Assembly (NCBI RefSeq): GCF_900112195.1
Contig: NZ_FOKR01000007.1
Location: 55,584 to 119,583 of the forward strand
Direction: 5' to 3'
Source of the DNA: Butyrivibrio sp. YAB3001
GTDB taxonomy: Bacteria; Bacillota; Clostridia; Lachnospirales; Lachnospiraceae
Length of the DNA: 64,000 bases
The position numbers and the translations under genes are program-made. The notes under the pieces were generated by a model that saw only the letters and a list, made by a program, of their open reading frames with translations, did not search any database and was not told the origin of the DNA. Numbering within the stretch: position 1 is the stretch's first letter; every line of letters begins with the position of its first letter. Shown here piece by piece: positions 15,976-24,763 of this stretch.

Positions 15976-17793
15976 AAACTCTCGGAATCTCTAAGCCAGT
16001 AACAATGCGGCTTTCAGATTCTTTTTTTATTAAAATCCCCCACTTTTTTATCAAAAAACACTTGACATTTTCCTCCAAAAATGCGGCGCTTCGCGCCCTT
16101 GTTAACAAGAAAATGTCGTTACGGCGCGACGTAAGTTTTTTTGATTGGAGGGCGATTTTATGTTACCTGTTAATTGTGGCAGTCATACTGACTACCAAAC
16201 CTTTGTTGTTGATAATCTTCGCAAATATTACCCTAATCCTGACTCTATATCACAAAATACCTGGGATATCATTGACCGTTTTTGGAATCTTGATCTTTCC
16301 TACACCGCCCAAAGCATGATCGATAAGTATTCTAAATTTGATCATGCTCCTAGAACTCCTTCCTGCATGCAACGTTCTTATCTTCTTAGCATTGACTTCA
16401 AAGTTAATTCTATTACCGAATGGGTTTCTCAATTGAAGCTCAATCCACTCTATGCCTTTCTCAGCGGTTTTGAAGTAGGTGATACTCCAGGAATTGGAAC
16501 TTTCTATGATTTCTTTTCCAGACTGTGGGATTCGGATGATAATAACCCGTCTTCCCATCTGCATAAATTAAAATCTACTGTAAAAAAGCCAGTTAAAAAG
16601 GGTTCTAAAGCCAAACCCATTGATAAAGTTACTGTAGAAGAACTCTTTAAGCATCTCGAAGGAACTACGTTCTCAATCAAGGATCAGCCTTATGGCTCTC
16701 TCTTTGAACTCTTTAAGAAAGAATTTCTGGAAAAATCTGTTCAGAAAGGCCTGATAAACAATTCTCATCTGTCTATTGCCGGCGATGGGACTCCTGTTGT
16801 TACCTCAGCAAGAGAGCGCAAGCATCGTGTCTGTGACTGCGCAGAAAAAGGCATTACTGACTGTGATTGTGAAAGGTACTTTTCTCAGCCTGATTGTGAC
16901 ATCGGATGGGATTCATCCAGAGATTGCTTCTATCACGGATATGACCTTTATATGATGGTTGCGTCAGACTCAGAAAGTGATCTTCCTGTATTCCCGCTCT
17001 TTAATCCCGCATCAATGCATGATTCCCATGGCTTTCTTCATTCCTTCTTCAGGATGAAATCATTTCTCCCAGATTATAACGTCCGTAAACTATTGCTGGA
17101 TTCTGCTCATGATGCCATGCCTTACTATGAATACTGTAAAAAGGAACACATAACTCCTTTTATTGATCTAAATGAAAAGCGTGGCATAAAGGTTCAATAC
17201 AAGAATGATTTCACTATTGGAAAAGATGGTGTTCCTGTCTGCAGGGCAGGAAGAAAAATGAACCATGATGGTGTTGAAAGATCCAAATACCGCATTAAAT
17301 TCAGGTGTCCCTTAGCAAGCAGAAAACATGAATGTTCCTGTGATGAACCATGCTCGAACTCTAAATATGGACGTTCTGTCCATTTGGCAATGAAAGATAA
17401 CCCACGCCTTATAAACATACCTCCAAGAGATAGCGAAGAATGGAAAACCGAGTATAATGCAAGAACCTCTGTAGAACGCTCAAACAAGCGTGAGAAAATA
17501 GACTTCATGCTAGAAAGCGGCAGACACCGCTCAACAAAGATGTGGTACTGCCGCCTCTATCACATCCTCATGTTACAACATTTGGATGCATGGGATCTGC
17601 CTTACGAATCCGCCATGAGAAAGTTGGTTTGTAATGTAGCATGATCTCGTAAATATCATACAGCATTCTCAGGCATAGGAACAGTGCTATGTCTATTTGT
17701 CATACTCATCTTTAGCATCTTGGGTAATATTTACTTGTCAAAGTTCAATTGCCAGAGTTTAGCTAGCATGATCACTCAAGATTCCGAGAGATC
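15976..17793 (+). mobile_element. Insertion sequence with 12-bp inverted repeats and 6-bp target duplication
   Basis: Perfect terminal inverted repeats CTCTCGGAATCT at 15979-15990 and its complement at 17779-17790 bracket one transposase gene. ATAAAT at 15970-15975 and 17794-17799 fits a 6-bp target duplication, which sets ends of about 15976 and 17793 (1.8 kb). It lies just downstream of the orphan T-box leader. Confidence 0.8.
16160..17644 (+). CDS. DDE transposase (494 aa)
   Basis: ATG at 16160 follows TTGGAGGGCGATTTT. Candidate catalytic residues: Asp in SIAGDGTPVV (about 220), Asp in LLLDSAHDA (about 315) and Glu in SVERSNKREKID (about 440), the usual DDE spacing of IS4/IS1182-like enzymes with the insertion carrying Cys-rich stretches (RVCDCAEKGITDCDCE and HECSCDEPCSN). 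Full length with no frameshift, so probably active. Subfamily not determined. Confidence 0.85.
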   Translation: MLPVNCGSHTDYQTFVVDNLRKYYPNPDSISQNTWDIIDRFWNLDLSYTAQSMIDKYSKFDHAPRTPSCMQRSYLLSIDFKVNSITEWVSQLKLNPLYAFLSGFEVGDTPGIGTFYDFFSRLWDSDDNNPSSHLHKLKSTVKKPVKKGSKAKPIDKVTVEELFKHLEGTTFSIKDQPYGSLFELFKKEFLEKSVQKGLINNSHLSIAGDGTPVVTSARERKHRVCDCAEKGITDCDCERYFSQPDCDIGWDSSRDCFYHGYDLYMMVASDSESDLPVFPLFNPASMHDSHGFLHSFFRMKSFLPDYNVRKLLLDSAHDAMPYYEYCKKEHITPFIDLNEKRGIKVQYKNDFTIGKDGVPVCRAGRKMNHDGVERSKYRIKFRCPLASRKHECSCDEPCSNSKYGRSVHLAMKDNPRLINIPPRDSEEWKTEYNARTSVERSNKREKIDFMLESGRHRSTKMWYCRLYHILMLQHLDAWDLPYESAMRKLVCNVA

Positions 17794-17847
17794 ATAAATC
17801 AGAATGTCATTCAAATGTGCATCATTAGCGAAACTCTTTTCAAAACG

Positions 17848-18115
17848 AAAAAACGTCCCGGACAGAATTTCTTCTGTCAAGGACGAATAATAATCTTATC
17901 CGCGGTGCCACCTTGCATTCATAGCTTACACTACGCTCTCTACAGGATACCAACATATCCCTGACTGCTTACGGGAGTCTTCCGTCACAGAATACTCTGT
18001 TCCTATGAACATTTAACTGTGCCCTCAGCGGTCCATTTGACAATCTGTTTCTTATCCGGCTCTCACCACCCCGGACTCTCTGTGAAGGCATAAAAGCCTT
18101 TATCTCCGCTTCATC
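17848..18115 (-). promoter_or_regulatory. T-box riboswitch leader, UGG (Trp) specifier, orphan
   Basis: Minus strand. Stem I base pairs AGCGG (18110-18106) with CCGCU (18031-18027); the AGAGAG and GGUGGUGAGAGCC segments lie between. Just 5' of the closing strand is AAAUGGACC, placing UGG (18035-18033) as specifier codon, hence tRNA-Trp. The T-box motif AAGGUGGCACCGCGG is at about 17915-17901 and pairs alternatively with the terminator region. The terminator (CGTCC / GGGACG with inner GACAGAA / TTCTGTC, then TTTTTT) is at 17885-17848. No intact gene follows; downstream is a short remnant and the IS. Confidence 0.9.
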
Positions 18116-18187
18116 GGTTTAAATTATTAACTTGATAAAAATTTTACGGTCTCAAGAGCAACTTGTCAACCACTTTTATTTCAAAGA
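18093..18187 (-). repeat. Direct repeat, T-box leader 5' part (copy 2)
   Basis: Identical to bases 1-95. Sequence diverges immediately after TTTCAAAGA. This copy continues into the complete T-box; the other runs off the window. Confidence 0.9.
18141..18169 (-). promoter_or_regulatory. Sigma-70-type promoter of the T-box leader
   Basis: TTGACA (18169-18164), 17-base spacer, TAAAAT (18146-18141) on the minus strand. The same promoter is present at 77-49. Confidence 0.8.
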
Positions 18188-18211
18188 GATTTCAAAGATG
18201 CAATAAAAAAA

Positions 18212-18240
18212 TTGAAAACAATCTTAAAATATGCTATATA
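18212..18240 (+). promoter_or_regulatory. Promoter of the EamA exporter gene
   Basis: TTGAAA (18212-18217), 17-base spacer, TATATA (18235-18240), 28 bases before the start codon. Confidence 0.55.
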
Positions 18241-18267
18241 TTTCTTCTGTTAAGGAGTAGTAATTCG

Positions 18268-19194
18268 ATGAAAAACAACTTAAAAGGAATTATATATACG
18301 CTACTTGGGGCAACATGCTGGGGTTTATCCGGATCAATGGGGCAATACCTGTTCACCGTACAGCAGATGGATAGTAAATGGTTGGTGCCGATAAGACTTG
18401 GTCTTGCTGGCATTCTTATCCTCTTATATTGCCTCATCAAACATCCGGACCCTGTATTTAAGCCCTGGAAATCAGCTAAGCTTGCCAAATGGATACTCAT
18501 ATACGGAATCGCCGGAGTGAGCACATGCCAGTTCCTGTATTTTCTTACGATCGAGCTTTCAAATGCTGCAATGGGAACAATACTGCAGGATCTTGCTCCA
18601 ATATTTATACTGGCTTTTACTTGCATAACTGCAAAGAGATTACCAAGATCATTTGAGATCATATCCATTCTTTTAGCAATATCCGGAGTCTTCCTATTAA
18701 CAACGCATGGTGATTTTAGGCATATCTCACTACCTCTTCCAGCTCTTGTCGCAGGTATCGGTAGTGCATTCTGTGTAATGGTCTACAATGTGCTCGCTCC
18801 AAAGATTACTGCTATTGTTCCCGTCATAGTAGCTCAGGGCTGGTCTTTTTTACTCGGAGGTATTTTCTTGGGAATAGCTTTTAGAAGCTGGAAAATTCAC
18901 TATGTTCCAAATCTTATGGGTACATTGGGAATACTCTTTGTAGTCGTTATCGGCAATATTTGTGCCTTTACTTTATACATAAGCGGCGTATCAAAGATTG
19001 GACCTCAAAAGGCAATTCTTTATAGTTTTGCTGAACCAATAACCGCTGCCCTCATCTCAACATTTGTCTTAAAAAGTGCCTTCACCATCTATGACGCAAT
19101 AGGTTTCGGGCTCATCTTTATGATGTTATTCTTCATTACCTTTGGTTCAAAAGATAATAATTCAGATCAAAAGACCGTGGATAATGCCGCATGA
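18268..19194 (+). CDS. EamA/DMT-family transporter (308 aa)
   Basis: Ten hydrophobic segments in two EamA halves; starts MKNNLKGIIYTLLGATCWGLSGS, with the duplicated-domain features QFLYFLTIELSNAAMGTIL (half 1) and the corresponding KAILYSFAEPITAALIS (half 2). Family members export amino acids or other small metabolites, or import them; substrate unknown. ATG at 18268 follows TAAGGAG; a longer frame begins inside the T-box promoter repeat and is unlikely. It diverges from the T-box leader. Confidence 0.85.
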   Translation: MKNNLKGIIYTLLGATCWGLSGSMGQYLFTVQQMDSKWLVPIRLGLAGILILLYCLIKHPDPVFKPWKSAKLAKWILIYGIAGVSTCQFLYFLTIELSNAAMGTILQDLAPIFILAFTCITAKRLPRSFEIISILLAISGVFLLTTHGDFRHISLPLPALVAGIGSAFCVMVYNVLAPKITAIVPVIVAQGWSFLLGGIFLGIAFRSWKIHYVPNLMGTLGILFVVVIGNICAFTLYISGVSKIGPQKAILYSFAEPITAALISTFVLKSAFTIYDAIGFGLIFMMLFFITFGSKDNNSDQKTVDNAA

Positions 19195-19216
19195 GCATTT
19201 CCACAGTCTTTCATTA
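19171..19216 (+). terminator. Hairpin overlapping the end of the EamA gene
   Basis: AAGACCGTGGATAATGC (19171-19187) pairs with GCATTTCCACAGTCTT (19195-19210) with minor mismatches. The stop codon lies in the loop region; the T-tract is weak (TTTCATT). Confidence 0.55.
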
Positions 19217-19298
19217 AATACATAAACAATCATTATTTTTTCTAATCATTCTCTATCTTCTTTCTTAGTACACAGACACTGTACACTCATACCTACAG

Positions 19299-20735
19299 TC
19301 ACCTGTCAAAAGTAAATCTGTCAAAACTAAAGCTTTCTTCTACGTCTTCCGCCAAAAACTCAAAATACACTGCATGCTTTCCAACAATGCCAGTAGTAAG
19401 TGGTGCTACCATCTCCTTGCTATCACCAATAAAGGAAAGATCAGCTACAACACGGCCTCTGTAAGAATCAATTCGAACCTTCACTATTACTTTCTTTGCA
19501 GCTTCAAGGCAAACAGTAACTGTTTTAGGAGTATTCTCTCCAAACTGAACATAACGGAATCCGACCGTTGTACCATCCGTGATATCAACAACAGGTGTCG
19601 AGATATCTTCCTTTTGTTCATAACAAGGTCTTATATAAGCACGTTTTTTGCTTCCAAAAATATGGCATGAATACCCTGCTGAAATCCATGAATAGGCATC
19701 AAGTCCATTTATCTGAGCTCCCTGCGAAGTCATTTCAACCGGTTTTGATGAAACAGGCTCGCCATTTAAGTACTTTATATCTCCGATATACAGCTTCCCA
19801 TCCATACCAAATGCAACATCAACAGGCTCTATCATTGCCTGTCTCGAGTATTCGTTTAAACCTGTCTGACGGTGGTAAAATACATACCACATGCCATCAA
19901 CTTCCATAATTGAGCCGTGATTATTGCCCCACTGGTAAGTCATAGTACCTACACCTTCGGAGTCATGCAAAATTTCCCCTCCATTAAAGCTTATATCTCC
20001 ACCATCATGAAACGGTCCAAATGGAGAATCACTGAACCTATAGGAAAGAAAACCATTATTCGGCGTAAAAACACCAAGCTCAGGCACTGGTTTTTCGTAT
20101 CTCTTGGAGTAAATATAGACGTATTTACCATGTACCTTTCTCGGGCTTGAAGCTTCAAAGAAACCATCTATAAGCGATATATGGCCATCATCAACCGGAT
20201 TCCATGGACAGGTAGAATGCCCCAATGGGTTCTCAACAAGCGTACCTTCCTTTATAGTTGCCATGTCATCTTTAAGTTCAGCTATATAGCAAGGTGCCGC
20301 ACAGCCACCCCAGTATGCATAGACTTTATCGTCATCATCAACAAGAATACCAGGATCAAAACCAAGCTTTGTCGGAACTGGATTCTCAAATGGTCCCCAG
20401 GGAGTCTTTGAACTTGCAACCACGATAAGGCTTCCACAGCATTCTGCAGCATACATGTAATAAGTATCACCACGCTTTACAACATCAGGCGCATACAAAA
20501 CAGAGTCATAATGTGTCTCATAGGCTACACCATGGCAATGCCAGTCAGCAAGATCATTCACGGGAGCCGACCACACAACGTAGTTTCTGCCACAGTATTT
20601 ATCTCTTTCAATATCGTGTGACCCATATACATACACTCGCTTTTCTCCATCATGCTCGAACACCCTAGGTTCTCCATCCGGAACATGCTCCCAAAGTGGC
20701 ATATATGGATTTGCACCTTTTATATATGTCTTCAT
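19299..20735 (-). CDS. GH43-family glycoside hydrolase (478 aa)
   Basis: Five-bladed propeller hydrolase typical of beta-xylosidase/alpha-L-arabinofuranosidase. Likely catalytic residues: an Asp in the N-terminal blade (EPRVFEHDGEKRVYVYGSHD or YAPDVVKRGDTYYMY), the pKa-modulating Asp in GFDPGILVDDDDKVYAYWGG, and the Glu in IDGFFEASSPRKV. The C-terminal ~140 residues form a CBM6-like beta domain (VGFRYVQFGENTPKTVTV). No signal peptide, so it acts inside the cell on imported xylo- or arabino-oligosaccharides. ATG after GGAGGGAATTT. Its 5' end (20584-20675) is copied into the end of the PFP gene. Confidence 0.85.
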   Translation of the reverse strand: MKTYIKGANPYMPLWEHVPDGEPRVFEHDGEKRVYVYGSHDIERDKYCGRNYVVWSAPVNDLADWHCHGVAYETHYDSVLYAPDVVKRGDTYYMYAAECCGSLIVVASSKTPWGPFENPVPTKLGFDPGILVDDDDKVYAYWGGCAAPCYIAELKDDMATIKEGTLVENPLGHSTCPWNPVDDGHISLIDGFFEASSPRKVHGKYVYIYSKRYEKPVPELGVFTPNNGFLSYRFSDSPFGPFHDGGDISFNGGEILHDSEGVGTMTYQWGNNHGSIMEVDGMWYVFYHRQTGLNEYSRQAMIEPVDVAFGMDGKLYIGDIKYLNGEPVSSKPVEMTSQGAQINGLDAYSWISAGYSCHIFGSKKRAYIRPCYEQKEDISTPVVDITDGTTVGFRYVQFGENTPKTVTVCLEAAKKVIVKVRIDSYRGRVVADLSFIGDSKEMVAPLTTGIVGKHAVYFEFLAEDVEESFSFDRFTFDR

Positions 20736-20782
20736 AAATTCCCTCCATCAGTCTTATTTTTCCTTGGTTTATTCAAGTGATG

Positions 20783-20810
20783 TGTCAGTTCTTTTGTCAT
20801 CCTGCCGTAT
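20783..20810 (-). repeat. 28-base copy of MIF-gene sequence
   Basis: Identical to 13599-13626 inside the MIF-family gene. Here it lies between the GH43 and SRAP genes with no coding role. Confidence 0.75.
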
Positions 20811-20819
20811 TATTCTATT

Positions 20820-21404
20820 TCAAAACAGACTAAGCTGTTCATAATCACTGTGCCTATCCAGCTCCGGCATAGGCTCTGTTACCATTTTCATCGCTGCAGA
20901 TGGATCTTTGAGATACTCCCTGATATTACCTCTATCTATCATTACAGGCATTCTGTCGTGAACAGGCTTCATTGAATCATTTGCCACAGTTGTAAGTATC
21001 ACAAAAGAGTCCCTGTTCTCACTCAAATCATAAAATCCAGCGAGATAAATAGGCTTATCATCAGTTCTTTTAAACATGAACTTTGTCTTACGTGCATCCC
21101 ACTCATAAAAACCCGCTGCAGGGAGGATGCATCTTCTATTCATAATACTCTCAGCAAACATCGATTTTTCTGTTACTGATTCAGCTCTGGCATTTATAAT
21201 GAGCTTTTTATTTCTGGATGTTATGCCCCAGAATAGATCTGACAGCACAAAATCTTTATTGGTACTTTTATTCCATATAATCCCTGGAGTTATCATCCCA
21301 GGAGTGATATCTCCTGCCCTGGTAACAAATGCTCCCCTGGAAAGATTTAAGTCATCCTCTACTTCATATGCAGTTTTGTCGCTGAAATAGTATCTACCGC
21401 ACAA
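20820..21404 (-). CDS. SRAP/YedK-HMCES family protein (194 aa)
   Basis: Starts CGRYYF after the initiator, placing the catalytic Cys at residue 2, which forms the covalent bond with abasic DNA. Also INARAESV (about 70), CILPAAGFYEW (conserved Glu, about 97-102) and PVHDRMPVMI (active-site His, about 150). Protects abasic sites in single-stranded DNA. The start is TTG with GGAGGG ten bases upstream. Slightly short for the family (~220). No SOS box seen. Confidence 0.85.
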   Translation of the reverse strand: MCGRYYFSDKTAYEVEDDLNLSRGAFVTRAGDITPGMITPGIIWNKSTNKDFVLSDLFWGITSRNKKLIINARAESVTEKSMFAESIMNRRCILPAAGFYEWDARKTKFMFKRTDDKPIYLAGFYDLSENRDSFVILTTVANDSMKPVHDRMPVMIDRGNIREYLKDPSAAMKMVTEPMPELDRHSDYEQLSLF

Positions 21405-21472
21405 GTCTCACTCACCCTCCTGATTCCATGGACTTATATCATACTCAGCCCAATCTTTATCATCATTACTCA

Positions 21473-22312
21473 CTACCAATTGCAATACTTATTCTTAAGC
21501 CATGTGCAAGCAAGATCAATCCACACCTCACACGAAGGAACATTTTCTTTTTCTGAAGGTCCTTCTGTTAGATGGTTAGCCAACGAAAGTCCGTGACCAC
21601 CTTCACAGAAAACATGAAGTTCCGTGTTGATGTTTTGCTTTTTTAGAGCCAAAGCAAATAGAAGAGAATTCTCTACAGGTACGGATTCATCTGTATATGT
21701 TGCCCAGATGAAGGTGGCAGGGACATTATCGTTCACTGCATTTTCAAGCGACATTTTTTCTTTAAGTTCATTAAGCTCATCTCCGAGAAGATTTACAAAA
21801 GAATCCTTGTGCGCATATTCTCCGGAAGTAATAACGGGATAGCTAAGTATTAGGCCATTAGGTCTTAGCATCTCTTTACATGAAGCGGTATTATTTATCA
21901 TGAGTTTTTCTGTTAGGAAGTCATCATGCCAAAAGCATGCGAAACTAGCCGCCAGATGCCCGCCTGCTGAAGAACCTTGTATAATAATAGCATCACTATC
22001 AATGTACCATTCATCAGCATGTTTTCTTACTATCAAAACTGACCTTGCCAGCTCAATAAGTGCAGTAGGATAATGCGCTGGGAAACACGAGTATCTCAGA
22101 ACCGCAACATGAAATCCCTTTGCCAGAAAAGAAAGTGCTAATGGTTCCGCTTCCCTGTCGGAAGTATATCTATACCCTCCACCAGGACATACAATAACCA
22201 ACGGCCTTTTCTTAATTTTCATTTTCGGAGATGAAGTCTCCTGTATATATACTGTTAGGCTACTTTCTTCAAGTGAACCTTCTTCCTTTAATTCATATTT
22301 TTCATAAATCAT
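21473..22312 (-). CDS. Alpha/beta hydrolase, acetyl-esterase-like (279 aa)
   Basis: Alpha/beta hydrolase of the BD-FAE/acetylxylan-esterase type: oxyanion strand VIVCPGGGYRYTSDREAEP, nucleophile GSSAGGHLAA (Ser near 115), acid in TYTDESVPVENS and His in EGGHGLSLA. No signal peptide. ATG after AAAGGAATAAGATTT. It likely deacetylates xylo-oligosaccharides inside the cell, in line with the nearby GH43 gene. Confidence 0.85.
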   Translation of the reverse strand: MIYEKYELKEEGSLEESSLTVYIQETSSPKMKIKKRPLVIVCPGGGYRYTSDREAEPLALSFLAKGFHVAVLRYSCFPAHYPTALIELARSVLIVRKHADEWYIDSDAIIIQGSSAGGHLAASFACFWHDDFLTEKLMINNTASCKEMLRPNGLILSYPVITSGEYAHKDSFVNLLGDELNELKEKMSLENAVNDNVPATFIWATYTDESVPVENSLLFALALKKQNINTELHVFCEGGHGLSLANHLTEGPSEKENVPSCEVWIDLACTWLKNKYCNW

Positions 22313-22454
22313 AAATCTTATTCCTTTTCAAACAACAGACTGCTTCCTTCGAGTAAACTACTTCTTTTAGGTGTATATATGATCAAAAGCAGCTCTATTT
22401 ATTTTTTTAGTATAACAAATGATTGTTGACAAAACCAACATTAAAGGAGCTACT

Positions 22455-22681
22455 TTAAAAGGATATTTTCCGGATTCTGATATTATCTTCGTTATAATAC
22501 GCAAAATGGCAGAGAAATACCTCTGCCATTTCAAAGCCAGAACGAACTGATTGCCAAAGTGTGCCTCCCACATTTGAGCAATCACCGATTACATATGTCT
22601 TTGGAATGATATCCTTTAATCCATCTACCACAGTAACATCTTTACCTGCAAGTAAGTTTTCATTAGGTTCTGATAGAAATT
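22455..22681 (-). pseudogene. C-terminal fragment of an NADH:flavin oxidoreductase (enoate-reductase type)
   Basis: Frame EPNENLLAGKDVTVVDGLKD then KTYVIGDCSNVGGTLWQ and SVRSGFEMA is the FAD/NAD-domain C-terminus of 2-enoate-reductase/2,4-dienoyl-CoA-reductase-like proteins. Only ~75 codons remain, directly behind the stop of the neighbouring ATPase gene. No start. Confidence 0.75.
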
Positions 22682-22682
22682 A

Positions 22683-24545
22683 CTATCTCGTCTTGATCAA
22701 AACATGCTTCCCGGAAAAAGCCATTCCAAATTTTATAATGTCAGTTATTCCGTCATCACGCATTTCAGTCTCATAATTCTTATCGTCAATCTGCTCCAAA
22801 GCCTTTTCTGCAAGTTTATCTAACGCTTTGTCATCAAGGTCATTATCCCATTTGACCTCAATAATAATTCCTGGGAGTTCCTTCTTTTTTGGAAACATGC
22901 TGACATCATATCTTCCGTCGCCGGATTCACGATTGGATCTTATTTTGTATTGATTATCCATTAATACGATAAGACCAAGAAACAGACCATGATAGAAGCC
23001 CTCCGCACCTGCATCGTAAAAACTCATGGACTTCATCATATATTCACTGATTGCTTTTTGAAGCTTCGCTGTATCATTAGAATATAAACTCTCTGCTATT
23101 TTATTGGCAGTCGCATTGGTGATTGCACCTACTTCCATCAAATACGACAGGATCTCGGTCTTGTATACAGCGGCTATTTCCTTATTCGGTATAGCAACTT
23201 CACAGAGAAAACTTCCATCATCCTGCAATGTTTTCTTATTTGCTTTCAAATAGCCTGCTACCATAAGAAGACTATATATGTTTGCCGGATCATCCGTAAG
23301 AACGCGGTATACCGTGTTCTGCTCGATTTTGGCGATAACTATTTCCCCCTGTAAAAGAGAATATAATTTTTCGACAATATCTTCTGATGCAATCCTAATT
23401 ACATCTGCAATAATTTCGTTTCTTCCGGTATTAACCCAATATGCCTGGGGCAGACATTGATTTGCAACATAATTGATCACCGACCACGGATTATATATTT
23501 CTTCGTTGCCAAAACGATATCCGTCATACCATTCTTTTAACTCTTCCTTCTTATCCAGAACGCCATAATATGATAATAATTGTTTTATTTCAGGATAAGT
23601 AAACCCAAAGAAATTATCATATTTCTCATTTAAGATGGTATTTACAGAAAGATTATTTAACCCACTGAAGATGCTTTCCTGCGCAATTCTGAGGATACCA
23701 GTAAGAAATCCATATGACAGATTCTTGTTATCCTTAAAACCGCCGGAAAAGAAATTTCGCATAAATCCTATAATTTCATCATAGAAATTCTGCGAATAAC
23801 CTTCCTGAATGGGAGTATCATATTCATCTATGATAATAATAGGCTTTACCCCATGATGGAAATATAACATTCTTGAAAGATTCTCTAACGCTGATGAAAG
23901 ATCCACTTCTGTAGGATTGCCATTTATAACCTTTTTATAATATTCTTTTTCGAAAGCTGGTAGTTTAGGACTGTTTTCAAGTTCACTATGCCTTCCAAAC
24001 TCAATACGCAATAGTGCTGCAATCTTAGACAATGTAGCTTCCCACGATTCATACTTAACATCCTTAAAAGTCAAGAAAATAACAGGATACTTTCCTTGAT
24101 GCTTTGTATACTTTTCACCGCATTTCCAAATCGCTTTATCTTTGAAATAAGCACTTGTATCTTGATCCGACAACTCAAAAAACACCCTAAGCATATCCAT
24201 ATTCAGGGTTTTTCCAAATCTCCTTGGTCTCGTAAACAATGATACCATCGGCTTGTTATCAAGAAATTCTTTAATTAGGAGAGTTTTATCAACATAATAG
24301 TATTCAGATTGGGCGCGCACATACTCTGATATACCTACAGGAAGAGATTTCTTATCTTCTCGTGATGTAATCTTTATATATTTCCCAGTCACAATACGAC
24401 CATCGACCGGTCTTTTGGCATCATCAGGTATTTGCCACTGTTTGCCAACTTTCATAGCCCCCTGGATTTTACCTGTTTTACACATATTGACTATAGTGCG
24501 TTCAGCAATTCCCCACTCAGCAGCTAACTCTTTGCATGTTTTCAT
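22683..24545 (-). CDS. HTH-AAA-ATPase-like-PD-(D/E)XK protein (620 aa)
   Basis: Residues 1-50 are an excisionase-like helix-turn-helix (CKELAAEWGIAERTIVNMCK). Next comes the AAA-ATPase-like domain (PF09820 type) with P-loop-like RPRRFGKT (about 110) and Walker B PIIIIDEYDTPIQ (about 245), and a C-terminal PD-(D/E)XK nuclease-like domain with GDGRYDVSMF and IIIEVKW (about 550-575). This large gut-Firmicute/Bacteroides family has no settled function. ATG at 24545 follows CAGGAGTGTGCT. A perfect 15-bp inverted repeat lies 44 bases upstream. A second, deleted copy is at 28714-28927. Confidence 0.85.
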   Translation of the reverse strand: MKTCKELAAEWGIAERTIVNMCKTGKIQGAMKVGKQWQIPDDAKRPVDGRIVTGKYIKITSREDKKSLPVGISEYVRAQSEYYYVDKTLLIKEFLDNKPMVSLFTRPRRFGKTLNMDMLRVFFELSDQDTSAYFKDKAIWKCGEKYTKHQGKYPVIFLTFKDVKYESWEATLSKIAALLRIEFGRHSELENSPKLPAFEKEYYKKVINGNPTEVDLSSALENLSRMLYFHHGVKPIIIIDEYDTPIQEGYSQNFYDEIIGFMRNFFSGGFKDNKNLSYGFLTGILRIAQESIFSGLNNLSVNTILNEKYDNFFGFTYPEIKQLLSYYGVLDKKEELKEWYDGYRFGNEEIYNPWSVINYVANQCLPQAYWVNTGRNEIIADVIRIASEDIVEKLYSLLQGEIVIAKIEQNTVYRVLTDDPANIYSLLMVAGYLKANKKTLQDDGSFLCEVAIPNKEIAAVYKTEILSYLMEVGAITNATANKIAESLYSNDTAKLQKAISEYMMKSMSFYDAGAEGFYHGLFLGLIVLMDNQYKIRSNRESGDGRYDVSMFPKKKELPGIIIEVKWDNDLDDKALDKLAEKALEQIDDKNYETEMRDDGITDIIKFGMAFSGKHVLIKTR

Positions 24546-24588
24546 AGCACACTCCTGTTCCGCATTAATTACGTATATTATAAGAAGA

Positions 24589-24629
24589 ATTCCGCAAATT
24601 ATCAATATGCAATCGATAATTTGCGGAAT
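24589..24629 (-). promoter_or_regulatory. Perfect 15-bp inverted repeat upstream of the HTH-AAA gene
   Basis: ATTCCGCAAATTATC (24589-24603) and its exact complement (24615-24629) are separated by 11 bases. It may be an operator for the protein's own HTH or a stable hairpin. Confidence 0.7.
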
Positions 24630-24763
24630 ACTTTCAGGTGTTTTGCTTTCCCTATTGCACTTCTAGCATACAGAAAACAATTATGAAAACAAAAATGAAG
24701 GACTCAGCAATGCTGCAGCCCTCATATCAATTGACAGAAAAACGCCATTTCATATCGCTATCT

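Noticed and set aside
17194-17508. 104-codon minus-strand frame in the transposase gene
   Set aside because: Antisense shadow of a well-supported coding sequence.
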